Both the position numbers and the translations under genes were made by a program. Below the pieces are notes generated by a model, which had not been told where the DNA came from, ran no database searches, and saw only the letters and a program-made list of their open reading frames with translations. Below, piece by piece: positions 57,401-64,000 of a stretch of 64,000 nt of DNA; position 1 is the first letter of the stretch; each line of letters opens with the position of its first letter. Source of the DNA: Opisthocomus hoazin (Eukaryota; Chordata; Aves; Opisthocomiformes; Opisthocomidae); assembly GCF_030867145.1 (NCBI RefSeq), contig NC_134419.1, positions 1,984,001 to 2,048,000 of the forward strand. The letters run 5' to 3'.

Positions 57401-60400
57401 ACCCGGCAAGCTCGGGGGGGGTCCAGTGAGAGCCCCTGGGCCACCACCACGCTGGGCTTCTGGCACTGGGGCCATTCTGGGGGGGCTCTGGTGGATGCTG
57501 GGGTCAAGTTAGAGCCCATGGCCCATCACCATGCTTGGCTTCTGGCACCAGGGACATGTTGAGGGGCTCCAGTGGGTGCTGGCGTCCAGTGGGAGCCCCT
57601 GGGCCACCACCACGCTGGGGTTCTGGCACCGGGGCCATTTTGGGGGGGGCTGTGGTGGGTGCTGCGGTCCAGTTAGAGCCCCTGGCTGACCACCATGCTG
57701 GGCTTCTGGCACTGGGGCCATTTTGGGGGGGGTTCTGATGGGTGCTGGGATCCAGTGAGAGCCCCTGGGCCACCACCACGCTGGGCTTCTGGCACTGGGG
57801 CCATTTTGGGGGGGGCTCTGATGGGTGCTGGGATCCAGTGAGAGCCCCTGGGCCACCACCACGCTGGGCTTCTGGCACTGGGGCCATTCTTGGGGGGCTC
57901 TGGTGGATGCTGGGGTCAAGTTAGAGCCCCTGGCTGACCATCATGCTGGGCTTCTGGCACCGGGACCATTTGGGGGGGCTCCAGTGGGTGCTGGGATCCA
58001 GTGAGAGCCCCTGGCCCATCACCACGCTGGGCTTCTGGTACCAGGGACATGTTGAGGGGCTTCAGTGGGTGCTGGGGTCCAGTGAGACCCCCTGGGCCAC
58101 CACCACGCTGGGGTTCCAGCACCGGGGCCATTTTGGGGGGGGCTGTGGTGGGTGCTGGGGTCCAGTTAGAGCCCCTGGCTGACCACCACGCTGGGCTTCT
58201 GGCACTGGGGCCATTTTGGGGGGGGCTCTGATGGGTGCTGGGATCCAGTGAGAGCCCCTGGGCCACCACCACGCTGGGTTTCTGGCACCGGGGCCATTTT
58301 GGGGGGGGCTCTGATGGGTGCTGGGGTCAAGTTAGAGCCCCTGGCTGACCATCATGCTGGGCTTCTGGCACCGGGACCATTCTGGGGGGGCTCCAGTGGG
58401 TGCTGGGATCCAGTGAGAGCCCTTGGCCCACCACCATGCTGGGCTTCTGGCACCGGGACCATTTTGGGGGGGCTCCAGTGGGTGCTGGGATCCAGTGAGA
58501 GCCCCTGGCCCACCACCACGCTGGGCTTCTGGCACTGGGGCCATTCTTGGGGGGCTCTGGTGGATGCTGGGGTCAAGTTAGAGCCCCTGGCTGACCATCA
58601 TGCTGGGCTTCTGGCACCGGGACCATTCTGGGGGGGCTCCAGTGGGTGCTGGGATCCAGTGAGAGCCCTTGGCCCACCACCATGCTGGGCTTCTGGCACC
58701 GGGACCATTTTGGGGGTGCTCCAGTGGGTGCTGGGATCCAGTGAGAGCCCCTGGCCCACCACCACGCTGGGCTTCTGGCACCGGGGCCATTTTAGGGGGG
58801 CTCTGATGGGTGCCGGGGCCATTTGCCCGTGGGTCTGCACAGGGGCAGGATTTGGGTGGGGGTCCCAGGCCGTCTCACGTGCCACGCCGGAGCACCGGCG
58901 GCTTTGTGTCGCTCCTCGCAGCGCACGTTCTCCAGCTGCGTCTGCCTGCTCCAGCGGATGATGGTGACGGGAGGTGACGTCTCCGTCGTCTCGGCGCCAG
59001 CGACCAGGGGCAGAGCTGGGACCACTGCGGGGCGAGCCGGGAGAGCGTGGGTCGGGGGGCTGGCAGCCCACGTGCGAGCCACGCCGCTCACGCGTGTCCC
59101 CAACGCGACGTCTCGGGGCAGGGCGTACGGCTGGGCGCAGCACGTGGTGGGCTCACGGATGGATGGATGGATGGGTGGACGGATGGACGTACCGAGCTCC
59201 CGCAGGTCGAGGAGCCGGGGGGCCGAGCGGGCGGCACCCAGCGTGTTGCTGGCCTGCACCCACGCCGAGTAGCGGCTCCTGTTGCGCAGCGCGCTCAGCG
59301 GCACCGGCGAGCCCGCGGGGAAGACCTCCTCCTCCTCCTCCTCAGCATCCTCAGCATCCCCCACAGCCGTCCCCACGCTGGGAAGCAGAAGGTCAGAGCC
59401 CTTACGGCAAACCAGAAAGCCACCGCCTCCGGGTCTCGACATTTCCGTGGCGCGTTTTCGCCGCGGGGAGGGAACTTTCTCCGTTCTCTCTGCCTGCGCG
59501 GCTCATATCTCATCTACAAGGGGCAACGGGCACGAACTGGAGCATGGGAAGTTCCAGCTGAACATGAGGAAGAACTTCTTCCCTCTGAGGGTGACGGAGC
59601 CCTGGCCCAGGCTGCCCAGGGAGGCTGTGGAGTCTCCCTCTCTGGAGATATTCCAGCCCCGCCTGGACATGGTGCTGTGCAGCCGGCTCTGGGTGACCCT
59701 GCTTGGGCAGGGGGTTGGGCTGGGTGACCACAGAGCTCCCTGCCAACCCTGACCATTCTGTGATTCTGATCTGAACTCAAGCAGACCCAGGCGGGCGGTT
59801 ACTCGCTCCTCTTTGCAAAGCCGACGTGTGACGGGATTCAACGCGTTCGCTTCATGGAGTCAGACGCGCTGTGACAGCCTGCCGGCCTTGTGCCGTGGGG
59901 ATTCGGCGCCCGGCAGCGCGCGTCACGGGCCGGGGAGGAAGGCTGTGCTGCACCGCGCAGCCCCCAGCACGCCCGCGTCAGCCTCCAGCTCCTGCACCCC
60001 GCCGGGGTTTCGGTTTCGGGGTTTGGGCAGCGTTGGCTGCGCCAGCTTCTTCAAATCACCCCGTTTAGCTGGGAGACCCCATCCCCCCGCAAAAACCGCG
60101 CTGCCGTAGCGCGCGGCGACGCGACGCGGTGTCTGCGGGGCTGCCGGCGGCACCGAGCGCGCATCGCCCATCCCGTGGAGCTCAACCCTCGTTCGTGAGC
60201 AGGAGATGAGGAAGACGCGAGCTTAGGAAGAGTAACTAGGGCAGCAGCCCCGGCGTCGCCGGATTTGCGGTCACCGCGCCCCGACCGCGTGCCCCGCTCC
60301 GTCTCCGCCGGTCACCGCGCCATCCCCCTCCGGCTCCCCGCGTCGCCGCAGCCCCCGTCCCGCCGGCCCTACCTGCGCAGGTGGAGGGTGTAGCGGGTGT

Positions 60401-61580
60401 CCAGGTGGGTCGGCCGCCCCGCGTCCCACGTGCAGACCAGGCGTCCCGAGCGCTCACCGACGGTGCAGCTCAGATTACCGGGGGGGTCCGGGGGGTCTGC
60501 GGAGGCAAGGAAGCGTGCGGACACCCCCAGCCCGGGGTGCCGCGGACCCCCCACCTCCCGGGTGCGGTGCGGTGACCGCCGGCACGCCGGAGCCGCGGCG
60601 GGGTACTCACAGCCGGCCAGGACGCTGGTGCCGCACACCAGCTGGTCGGTCTCGCTGTCGGGGCAGCGGGCGAAGCAGACGACGGAGCCAAGGGGCATCC
60701 GGAAATCGCGCAGCCGGAGCTGGACGGCGCTGCTGTTGAGGGGCCGCGGGAGACCCTCGGTGCGGCTGTAGTTGAGGAGGACGAGGAACTTGGCCCAGGG
60801 GCAGCCGAGGGTGGAGAGGCAGTTGATGGAGATGTCGGAGCCCATCCGCACCACCGGCGCCGGCTCGATCCAGACGCGCCCCGAGCACAAGCCGCTCGCA
60901 AGCCCTGCGCCGACACCCGCCGCGTCAGCTCCGGGATGGAGGACGCGATGCCCGCCGGCTCCATCGCTCCGAGCAGGGTGGGCACCGCGGCAGGACCCCC
61001 CTCGCTCCCCCTTGGGTCGGGGACAACCCCCCCCCTCGCCTCCAGCCACGACCCGGTGACTCATCCCCGCGGATCGGAAACAGCCAGTTTCACCGATTTT
61101 AGGTTAAACGCTTAAATGACTGCGGGGAAATAACCCGTCGCCTCGAGAGCTCTGATCCCCCCCCTGAGATTAGGGCAGCAGCCCCCGCGCGGAGGCACCC
61201 GCCGCCCCGCGCTATCAGATGGGGGATATCAGCTCGCCGCCCGTATCGGGCTCCATCTGCCCTTCCCGGAACGGGCGCAGCGTCGTGCATGCGGAGGCGG
61301 CACGTGCTGCAGCGCGGTGGGATGCTGAGCTGGGAGGAGGGGGTGCCATGGGGCGTCGGAGCCCCCCGCCATGCTACCCGAGCACTCCCGCCCCAAAAAT
61401 CCATATCCGTAGTATCGTAACGTTCCCGCTCCGGTTCCCCGGCAGGGCTGGGGCGTTGGCACCGGTGGTCCGGGAGGGTGAAGCCGTGGTGCTGTGCCGT
61501 GCCGTGCCACGCCGCCGCTTACCTCCACACAGGCAGCAGAGCAGGACGCGGAGCACCAAAGCCTCGCCGGACCCCGCCAT
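41873..61580 (-). CDS. IL23R: IL23R, interleukin-23 receptor (complete, 14 coding exons, two extra FNIII domains)
   Basis: Ligand-specific chain of the IL-23 receptor. In known biology it pairs with IL12RB1, binds JAK2 and drives STAT3 and Th17 responses. The coding sequence joins, in transcript order, 61580-61523, 60904-60611, 60496-60373, 59377-59193, 59024-58879, 57158-56999, 55856-55795, 55118-54875, 51985-51788, 50458-50375, 45327-45274, 44429-44333, 43045-42955 and 42493-41873, giving 805 residues (human 629). Order: signal 1-19, Ig 20-117, D1-D2 to 322 with canonical WSTWS at 308-312, D3 323-424, D4 425-518, short stalk, membrane helix about 540-562, box 1 LLPKWL about 577-582, tail. 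Identity rests on VWIEP in the Ig domain, WVQASNTLG in D1, PKWLFED at box 1, TEIKE and YKPQ in the tail, and EQTLVPDE near the end, all with direct human IL23R counterparts. D3 and D4 are absent from human IL23R and resemble IL12RB2. Confidence 0.94.
42955..43045 (-). CDS. IL23R: IL23R coding exon 13: box 1
   Basis: Residues 569-599, phase 2 to 0. [20 protein letters not shown] matches human LIPKWLYEDIPNMKNSNVVK almost residue for residue. JAK-binding box 1. Confidence 0.95.
43197..43276 (+). mobile_element. CR1 LINE terminal fragment
   Basis: GGGTTAGATGACCTCTAAAG, CCCTTCCAACCCGAAGCATT, then diverged octamers. Only about 80 bp. In IL23R intron 12. Confidence 0.8.
44333..44429 (-). CDS. IL23R: IL23R coding exon 12: transmembrane helix
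   Basis: Residues 537-569, phase 1 to 2. [20 protein letters not shown] and [13 protein letters not shown] form one helix with a basic stop-transfer. Human has GDIGLLLGMIVF at its start. Confidence 0.92.
44938..45007. repeat. AT-rich TTAATATTAAT tract
   Basis: Almost pure A/T with overlapping TTATTAAT units, in the IL23R intron between the stalk and membrane exons. Confidence 0.85.
45274..45327 (-). CDS. IL23R: IL23R coding exon 11: juxtamembrane stalk
   Basis: Eighteen codons, residues 519-536, phase 1 to 1, reading [19 protein letters not shown] across the junction. It sits where IL12RB2 has its two D5 exons, and aligns loosely with the human stalk (TVPQVTSKAF to ASISTG). Good splice sites (CTGCTCAAG and CACG|GTAAGC). 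The call rests on frame and position. Confidence 0.7.
45328..46191. other. IL23R intron 10, 3' part
   Basis: Unique sequence. I looked for remnants of the two D5 exons present in IL12RB2 and saw none. Confidence 0.4.
46192..46606 (+). mobile_element. CR1 LINE 3' fragment
   Basis: From GGGAGCATCTCTCTTACGAG to TGCTGTGATTCTATG. In IL23R intron 10, antisense. Confidence 0.94.
47080..47931 (+). mobile_element. CR1 LINE 3' fragment, long copy
   Basis: Codes for the C-terminal reverse-transcriptase region (ATCCAGCGAGACCTGGACAG onward) and ends with octamers. The 5' limit could lie up to 100 bp earlier. Confidence 0.93.
47932..48799. other. IL23R intron 10, unique part
   Basis: No exon seen. Confidence 0.4.
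48800..49704 (+). mobile_element. CR1 LINE 3' fragment, second subfamily, longest copy
   Basis: From TTTGCAGATGACACCAGGTT (reverse-transcriptase FADD-type region) to CTTAATGATTCTATGG. About 900 bp. Confidence 0.94.
49705..50374. other. IL23R intron 10, start
   Basis: Unique sequence following the D4 donor; nothing recognised. Confidence 0.4.
50375..50458 (-). CDS. IL23R: IL23R coding exon 10: second half of extra FNIII D4
   Basis: Residues 491-518, phase 1 to 1. [18 protein letters not shown] parallels [12 protein letters not shown] of IL12RB2. Acceptor CTTTCTAG, donor CAAG|GTAAGC. Confidence 0.88.
50862..51474 (+). mobile_element. CR1 LINE 3' fragment
   Basis: From CCTAATGGGATCCTGGGGTG to the tail octamers. 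In IL23R intron 9. An in-frame TAG in the former ORF (51069) marks decay. Confidence 0.94.
51788..51985 (-). CDS. IL23R: IL23R coding exon 9: first half of extra FNIII D4
   Basis: Residues 425-490, phase 1 to 1. [20 protein letters not shown] then EW parallels IL12RB2 exon 9 (ILVTWQPP...YVVEW). Clean acceptor with CTCTCTCCGCAG. Confidence 0.9.
51986..52859. other. IL23R intron 8, 3' part
   Basis: Unique sequence with short T runs near 52300 and 52490. No exon seen. Confidence 0.4.
52860..54892. repeat. 24-bp minisatellite including the IL23R exon 8 splice donor, about 85 copies
   Basis: Plus-strand units alternate GACCCCACCTTCTTGCCCAA, GACCCCATGTCCCCAGCCAA and AACCCTACTTCCCCAGCC, each 24 bp. 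Marker GACTCCATG occurs at 53164, 53620 and 54220, spacings that are multiples of 24. The last unit, 54869-54892, matches the CCCTAC...GGCCAAGGGGGA form at 20 of 24 bases; 18 of those bases are coding. Because 24 is a multiple of 3, huge open frames exist on both strands. Confidence 0.95.
54875..55118 (-). CDS. IL23R: IL23R coding exon 8: rest of extra FNIII D3, repeat-bounded
   Basis: Residues 344-424, phase 0 to 1. [16 protein letters not shown] is clearly paralogous to [16 protein letters not shown] of IL12RB2, and it ends [18 protein letters not shown]. Two tandem 42-nt copies (55043-55002 and 55001-54960) encode CNVSSTTC and [11 protein letters not shown]1 tail ends about 12 nt from the 5' edge, and the 3' edge lies inside the first unit of a 24-bp minisatellite. 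Confidence 0.88.
55131..55570 (-). mobile_element. CR1 LINE 3' fragment abutting IL23R exon 8
   Basis: AGAGTCACAGAATGGTCGGG to the CCTCATCCTCGTAGCCCT region. Same orientation as the gene. Its 3' end lies about 12 nt from the exon 8 acceptor junction. Confidence 0.94.
55795..55856 (-). CDS. IL23R: IL23R coding exon 7: start of extra FNIII D3
   Basis: Residues 323-343, phase 1 to 0, acceptor CGCCCGCAG, donor CAG|GTAAAA. It reads [20 protein letters not shown], positionally and in pattern like IL12RB2 exon 7 (DIWYRQQ...ISLFW). Human IL23R has no counterpart. Short, so called on splice sites, phase and paralogy. Confidence 0.8.
55935..56640. repeat. GGGGCTCCCACC-rich repeat with a 119-bp tandem duplication
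   Basis: Irregular units of GGGGCTCCCACCCAC. A longer unit containing CACGCACCCATCCACAAGG repeats 119 bp apart (56413 and 56532). In IL23R intron 6. Confidence 0.92.
56999..57158 (-). CDS. IL23R: IL23R coding exon 6: second half of D2 with canonical WSXWS
   Basis: Residues 270-322, phase 0 to 1. [12 protein letters not shown] (human NIKYVFQVRCQE) is followed by [16 protein letters not shown], a textbook WSXWS where human IL23R has WQPWS. Confidence 0.94.
57428..58815. repeat. 81-83 bp minisatellite, about 17 copies
   Basis: CACGCTGGGCTTCTGGCAC recurs every 81-83 bp (57451, 57533, 57614, 57697 and on), with CCATTTTGGGGGGG and GAGAGCCCCTGGCCCACC between. Fills IL23R intron 5, which splits D2. 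Confidence 0.95.
58879..59024 (-). CDS. IL23R: IL23R coding exon 5: first half of D2
   Basis: Residues 221-269, phase 1 to 0. [20 protein letters not shown] matches human KTIIYWDSQTTIEKVSCEMR. Confidence 0.94.
59156..59190. repeat. GATG microsatellite beside a splice donor
   Basis: GGATGGATGGATGGGTGGAC ends two bases from the IL23R exon 4 donor GT (59192-59191). Confidence 0.9.
59193..59377 (-). CDS. IL23R: IL23R coding exon 4: second half of D1 with poly-Glu run
   Basis: Residues 159-220, phase 2 to 1. [16 protein letters not shown] matches human YLVWVQAANALGMEES. An acidic GAG-rich run (six Glu in a row) lies in the loop where human has TEEEQQ. The donor abuts a GATG-type microsatellite. 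Confidence 0.92.
59518..59769 (+). mobile_element. CR1 LINE 3' fragment
   Basis: AAGGGGCAACGGGCACGAAC to CATTCTGTGATTCTG. In IL23R intron 3, antisense. Confidence 0.93.
59770..60372. other. IL23R intron 3, CpG-rich part
   Basis: Dense CpG sequence from about 59880 to 60370, just downstream of exon 3. No exon seen. Confidence 0.4.
60373..60496 (-). CDS. IL23R: IL23R coding exon 3: first half of D1
   Basis: Residues 118-159, phase 1 to 2. [17 protein letters not shown] then [20 protein letters not shown] match human PPDIPDEVTC, then TCTWNAGKLTYIDTKYVVHV. Confidence 0.94.
60611..60904 (-). CDS. IL23R: IL23R coding exon 2: Ig-like domain
   Basis: Residues 20-117, phase 1 to 1. [20 protein letters not shown] matches human NCSGHIWVEPATIFKMGMNI, and the end reads [10 protein letters not shown] where human has LICGKDISSG. 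Confidence 0.95.
60905..61522. other. IL23R intron between coding exons 1 and 2
   Basis: GC-rich, 618 bp, no other feature recognised. Confidence 0.4.
61523..61580 (-). CDS. IL23R: IL23R coding exon 1: signal peptide
   Basis: ATG at 61580 gives [19 protein letters not shown], a signal peptide. The exon ends in phase 1 at GGAG|GTAAGC. Its coding length of 58 nt equals that of IL12RB2 coding exon 1. A strong acceptor-like site (CCCTCCCCCAG) ends at 61618, so the exon may begin at 61617 with about 37 nt of 5' UTR. Confidence 0.85.
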
Positions 61581-61617
61581 GGCCTGGGCTGCGGGTGCTG
61601 CCCGCGGGTGGCATAGT
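61581..61617 (-). other. IL23R: Probable 5' UTR part of IL23R coding exon 1
   Basis: A strong acceptor (pyrimidine run then CAG) on the minus strand ends at 61618. If used, IL23R has a further noncoding exon upstream, possibly beyond the 51-bp array, and the array is then intronic. If not, the array is the proximal promoter. Confidence 0.4.
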
Positions 61618-61714
61618 CTGGGGGAGGGAAGGTGCGAGTCGGCCCACCAGCCGCACCGCTCACCGGGCACGGCTGGGTCTGCCCTCGCCCCGGGGTGCTC
61701 AGGGACCGCCGCGG

Positions 61715-63520
61715 TGGGGGCGATGGGGACGCATGGTGAGGCTTCTGCTGGGGATTTGGGGCTTTGGAGGGCGATGCGGACGCATGGCGAGGCCCTCGCT
61801 GGGGATTTGGGGGGCGATGGGGATGTGTGGTGAGGCTCTCGCTGGGGATTTGGGGCTTTGGGGGGTTATGGGAATGTGTGGCGAGGGTTTTGCTGGGGAT
61901 TTGGGGTCTTGGGGGGCGATGGGGACGCGTGGCGAGGCTTTCGCTGGGGTTTTGGGGTCTTGGGGGGTGATGGGGACGCGTGGCGAGGCTCTCGCTGGGG
62001 ATTTGGGGCTTTGGGGGGCGATGGGGACGCGTGGCGAGGCTCTCGCTGGGGATTTGGGGTCTTGGGGGGCGATGGGGACACGTGGCGAGGCTTCTGCTGG
62101 GGATTTGGGGTCTTGGGGGGTGATGGGGGTGCGTGGCGAGGCTTTCCCTGGGGATTTGGGGCTTTGGGGGGCGATGGGGACACGTGGCAAGTCTTTCACT
62201 GGGGATTTGGGGTCTTGGGGGGCGATGGGGATGTGTGGCGAGGCTTTCGCTGTGGTTTTGGGGTCTTGGGGGTTGATGGGGACACGTGGCGAGGCTTTCG
62301 CTGGGGCTTTGGGGGGGCGATGGGGATGTGTGGTGAGGCTTTTGCTGGGGATTTGGGGCTTTGGGGGGCGATGGGGACGCATGGTGACACTTTCGCTGGG
62401 GATTTGGGGTCTTGGGGGGCGATGGGGACGCTTGGCGAGGCTTTTGCTGGGGATTTGGGGCTTTGGGGGGCGATGGGGGCGCGTGGCGAGGCTCTCGCTG
62501 GGGATTTGGGGTCTTGGGGGGCGATGGGGACACGTGGCGAGGCTTCTGCTGGGGATTTGGGGTCTTGGGGGGTGATGGGGGTGCGTGGCGAGGCTTTCCC
62601 TGGGGATTTGGGGCTTTGGGGGGCGATGGGGACACGTGGCAAGTCTTTCACTGGGGATTTGGGGTCTTGGGGGGCGATGGGGACGTGTGGCGAGGCTTTC
62701 GCTGTGGTTTTGGGGTCTTGGGGGGTGATGGGGACACGTGGCGAGGCTTTCACTGGGAATTTGGGGTCTTGGAGGGCGATGGGGATGCGTGGCAAGGCTT
62801 CTGCTGGGGATTTGGGGCTTTGGGGGGCGATGGGGATGCGTGGCAAGGCTTTTGCTGGGGATTTGGGGTCTTGGAGGGCGATGGGGATGCGTGGCGAGGC
62901 TTTCACTGGGGCTTTGGGGGGCGATGGGGACGCGTGGCGAGGCTTTCACTGGGGATTTGGGGCTTTGGGGGGCAATGGGGGTGCGTGGCGAGGCTCTCGC
63001 TGGGGATTTGGGGCTTTGGGGGGGCGATGGGGACGCGTGGCGAGGCTTTTGCTGGGGATTTTTGGCTTTGGGGGGCGATGGGGGTGCGTGGCGAGGATTT
63101 CGCTGGGGATTTGTGGCTTTGGGGGGTGATGGGGACGCGTGGCGAGGCTTCTGCTGGGGATTTGAGGGGCGATGGGGGTGCATGGTGAGGCTTTTGCTGG
63201 GGATTTGGGGTCTTGGGGGGGCGATGGGGACACGTGGTGAGGCTTTCGCTGGGGTTTTGGGGTCTTGGGGGGCGATGGGGATGCGTGGCAAGGCTTCTGC
63301 TGGGGATTTGGGGCTTTGGGGGGCGATGGGGATGCGTGGTGAGGCTTTTGCTGGGGATTTGGGGTCTTGGGGGGGCGATGGGGATGTGTGGCAAGGCTTT
63401 TGCTGGAGATTTGGGGTCTTGGGGGGGCGATGGGGACGCTTGGCGAGGCTTTCGCTGGGGTTTTGGGGTCTTGGGGGGTGATGGGGACGCGTGGCGAGGC
63501 TTTCGCTGGGGATTTGGCGT
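61715..63520. repeat. 51-bp G-rich minisatellite 5' of IL23R, about 35 copies
   Basis: Each plus-strand unit carries GGGGATTTGGGG, CTTTGGGGGGCGATGGGG and ACGCGTGGCGAGGCTTTCGC. The unit is 17 codons, so it stays open in several frames. The G-rich strand is the template strand for IL23R. It starts about 100 bp 5' of the IL23R exon. Confidence 0.95.
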
Positions 63521-64000
63521 AGGCAGCAGGAGCGTGGGGAAAGGAGCCCGCAGGCACGCAGCGTTTCGGGTAACAGGCAACCCGTTGGCAGAGCCCGGTG
63601 CCCAGCCCCGTGCCCAGCCCCGGTGCCCAGCCCCGAGGCCGCTTTCCCCAAGTTTCCACACGTGTGGAATTTCTCCAACCCTTCACTCCCATGGCTCGTT
63701 TTTTTTGGTAACCCTGGGCAGGGAGGATGCGGGGGAGCGCAGGCTGGACCACCACCGGGCGGGTGATGGAGCAAACCCTCCCGGAAACCATTTCCCAACG
63801 CATGATGGAGGACAAGGAGGCAACGGGAGAGGTCAGCGTGCCATTGTAAAAGGGAAATCACACCTGAGCACCCCGAGACCTCCCTTGGAGAGGACTGGCG
63901 AGGGGGGTGCAGGGGATGCTGCTTGCTGTCACCCTGCCCCTCTGCTCAGCCCGGCGGAGGCACATCGGCGTCCAAGTCCCCGTGGGCAGGAGGGACTTGG
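63521..64000. other. IL23R far 5' flank
   Basis: Contains a short CCCAGCCCCGTGCCCAGCCC repeat near 63598-63636. An upstream noncoding IL23R exon could lie here but none is evident. Confidence 0.4.

Noticed and set aside
61374-61670. Upstream in-frame ATG extending IL23R by 30 residues
   Set aside because: The extension crosses a strong acceptor-like site and is not signal-like. The ATG at 61580 directly starts a good signal peptide and matches the length of IL12RB2 exon 1.
61699-63861. A 720-codon minus-strand frame of Pro/Ser-rich 17-residue repeats
   Set aside because: The 51-bp unit is 17 codons without stops; composition is pure repeat, with nothing unique at either end.

Overview
The window is avian nuclear DNA. 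It carries about 27 pieces of CR1 LINE retrotransposon, most 5'-truncated and ending in the octamer ATTCTGTG or a variant. Introns are short and GC-rich, there is one MIR/CORE-SINE relic, and no Alu- or L1-like sequence was seen. The species cannot be named from the sequence. No RNA gene or CRISPR array was found.

Two complete protein-coding genes lie head-to-tail on the minus strand. IL23R (interleukin-23 receptor) has its start codon at 61580 and its stop at 41873, with 14 coding exons and 805 codons. IL12RB2 (interleukin-12 receptor beta-2) has its start codon at 27701 and its stop at 6322, with 15 coding exons and 834 codons. I derived the exons by reading splice sites on the minus strand. 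Every junction is GT/AG, every phase agrees with the next, and no frame is broken. The order matches the human IL23R-IL12RB2 locus. SERBP1, expected next to IL12RB2 by mammalian synteny, is not recognisable here.

Both products are class I cytokine receptors: an Ig-like domain, the two-domain cytokine-binding module, further fibronectin-III (FNIII) domains, one membrane helix, and a tail with a box 1 JAK site. In known biology IL12RB2 pairs with IL12RB1 to bind IL-12 (Th1, STAT4) and IL23R pairs with IL12RB1 to bind IL-23 (Th17, STAT3). The two genes share exon phases and nearly equal exon sizes, as tandem duplicates should. Unlike human IL23R, this IL23R keeps two extra FNIII domains (D3 and D4).

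The rest is repeats. Large minisatellites lie downstream of IL12RB2 (3.9-5.9 kb), between the genes (29.9-30.5, 33.7-33.9 and 37.0-37.3 kb), in IL23R introns (52.9-54.9, 56.0-56.6 and 57.4-58.8 kb) and just 5' of the IL23R start codon (61.7-63.5 kb). The strangest spot is IL23R coding exon 8 (54875-55118). A CR1 tail lies about 12 nt from its 5' edge, a 24-bp minisatellite includes its 3' splice-donor boundary, and it holds an internal 42-bp duplication that adds cysteines. Layout by position: 1-6.3 kb 3' flank of IL12RB2; 6.3-27.7 kb IL12RB2; 27.7-41.9 kb intergenic, with a possible IL12RB2 first exon near 31.6 kb; 41.9-61.6 kb IL23R; 61.7-64 kb IL23R 5' flank.
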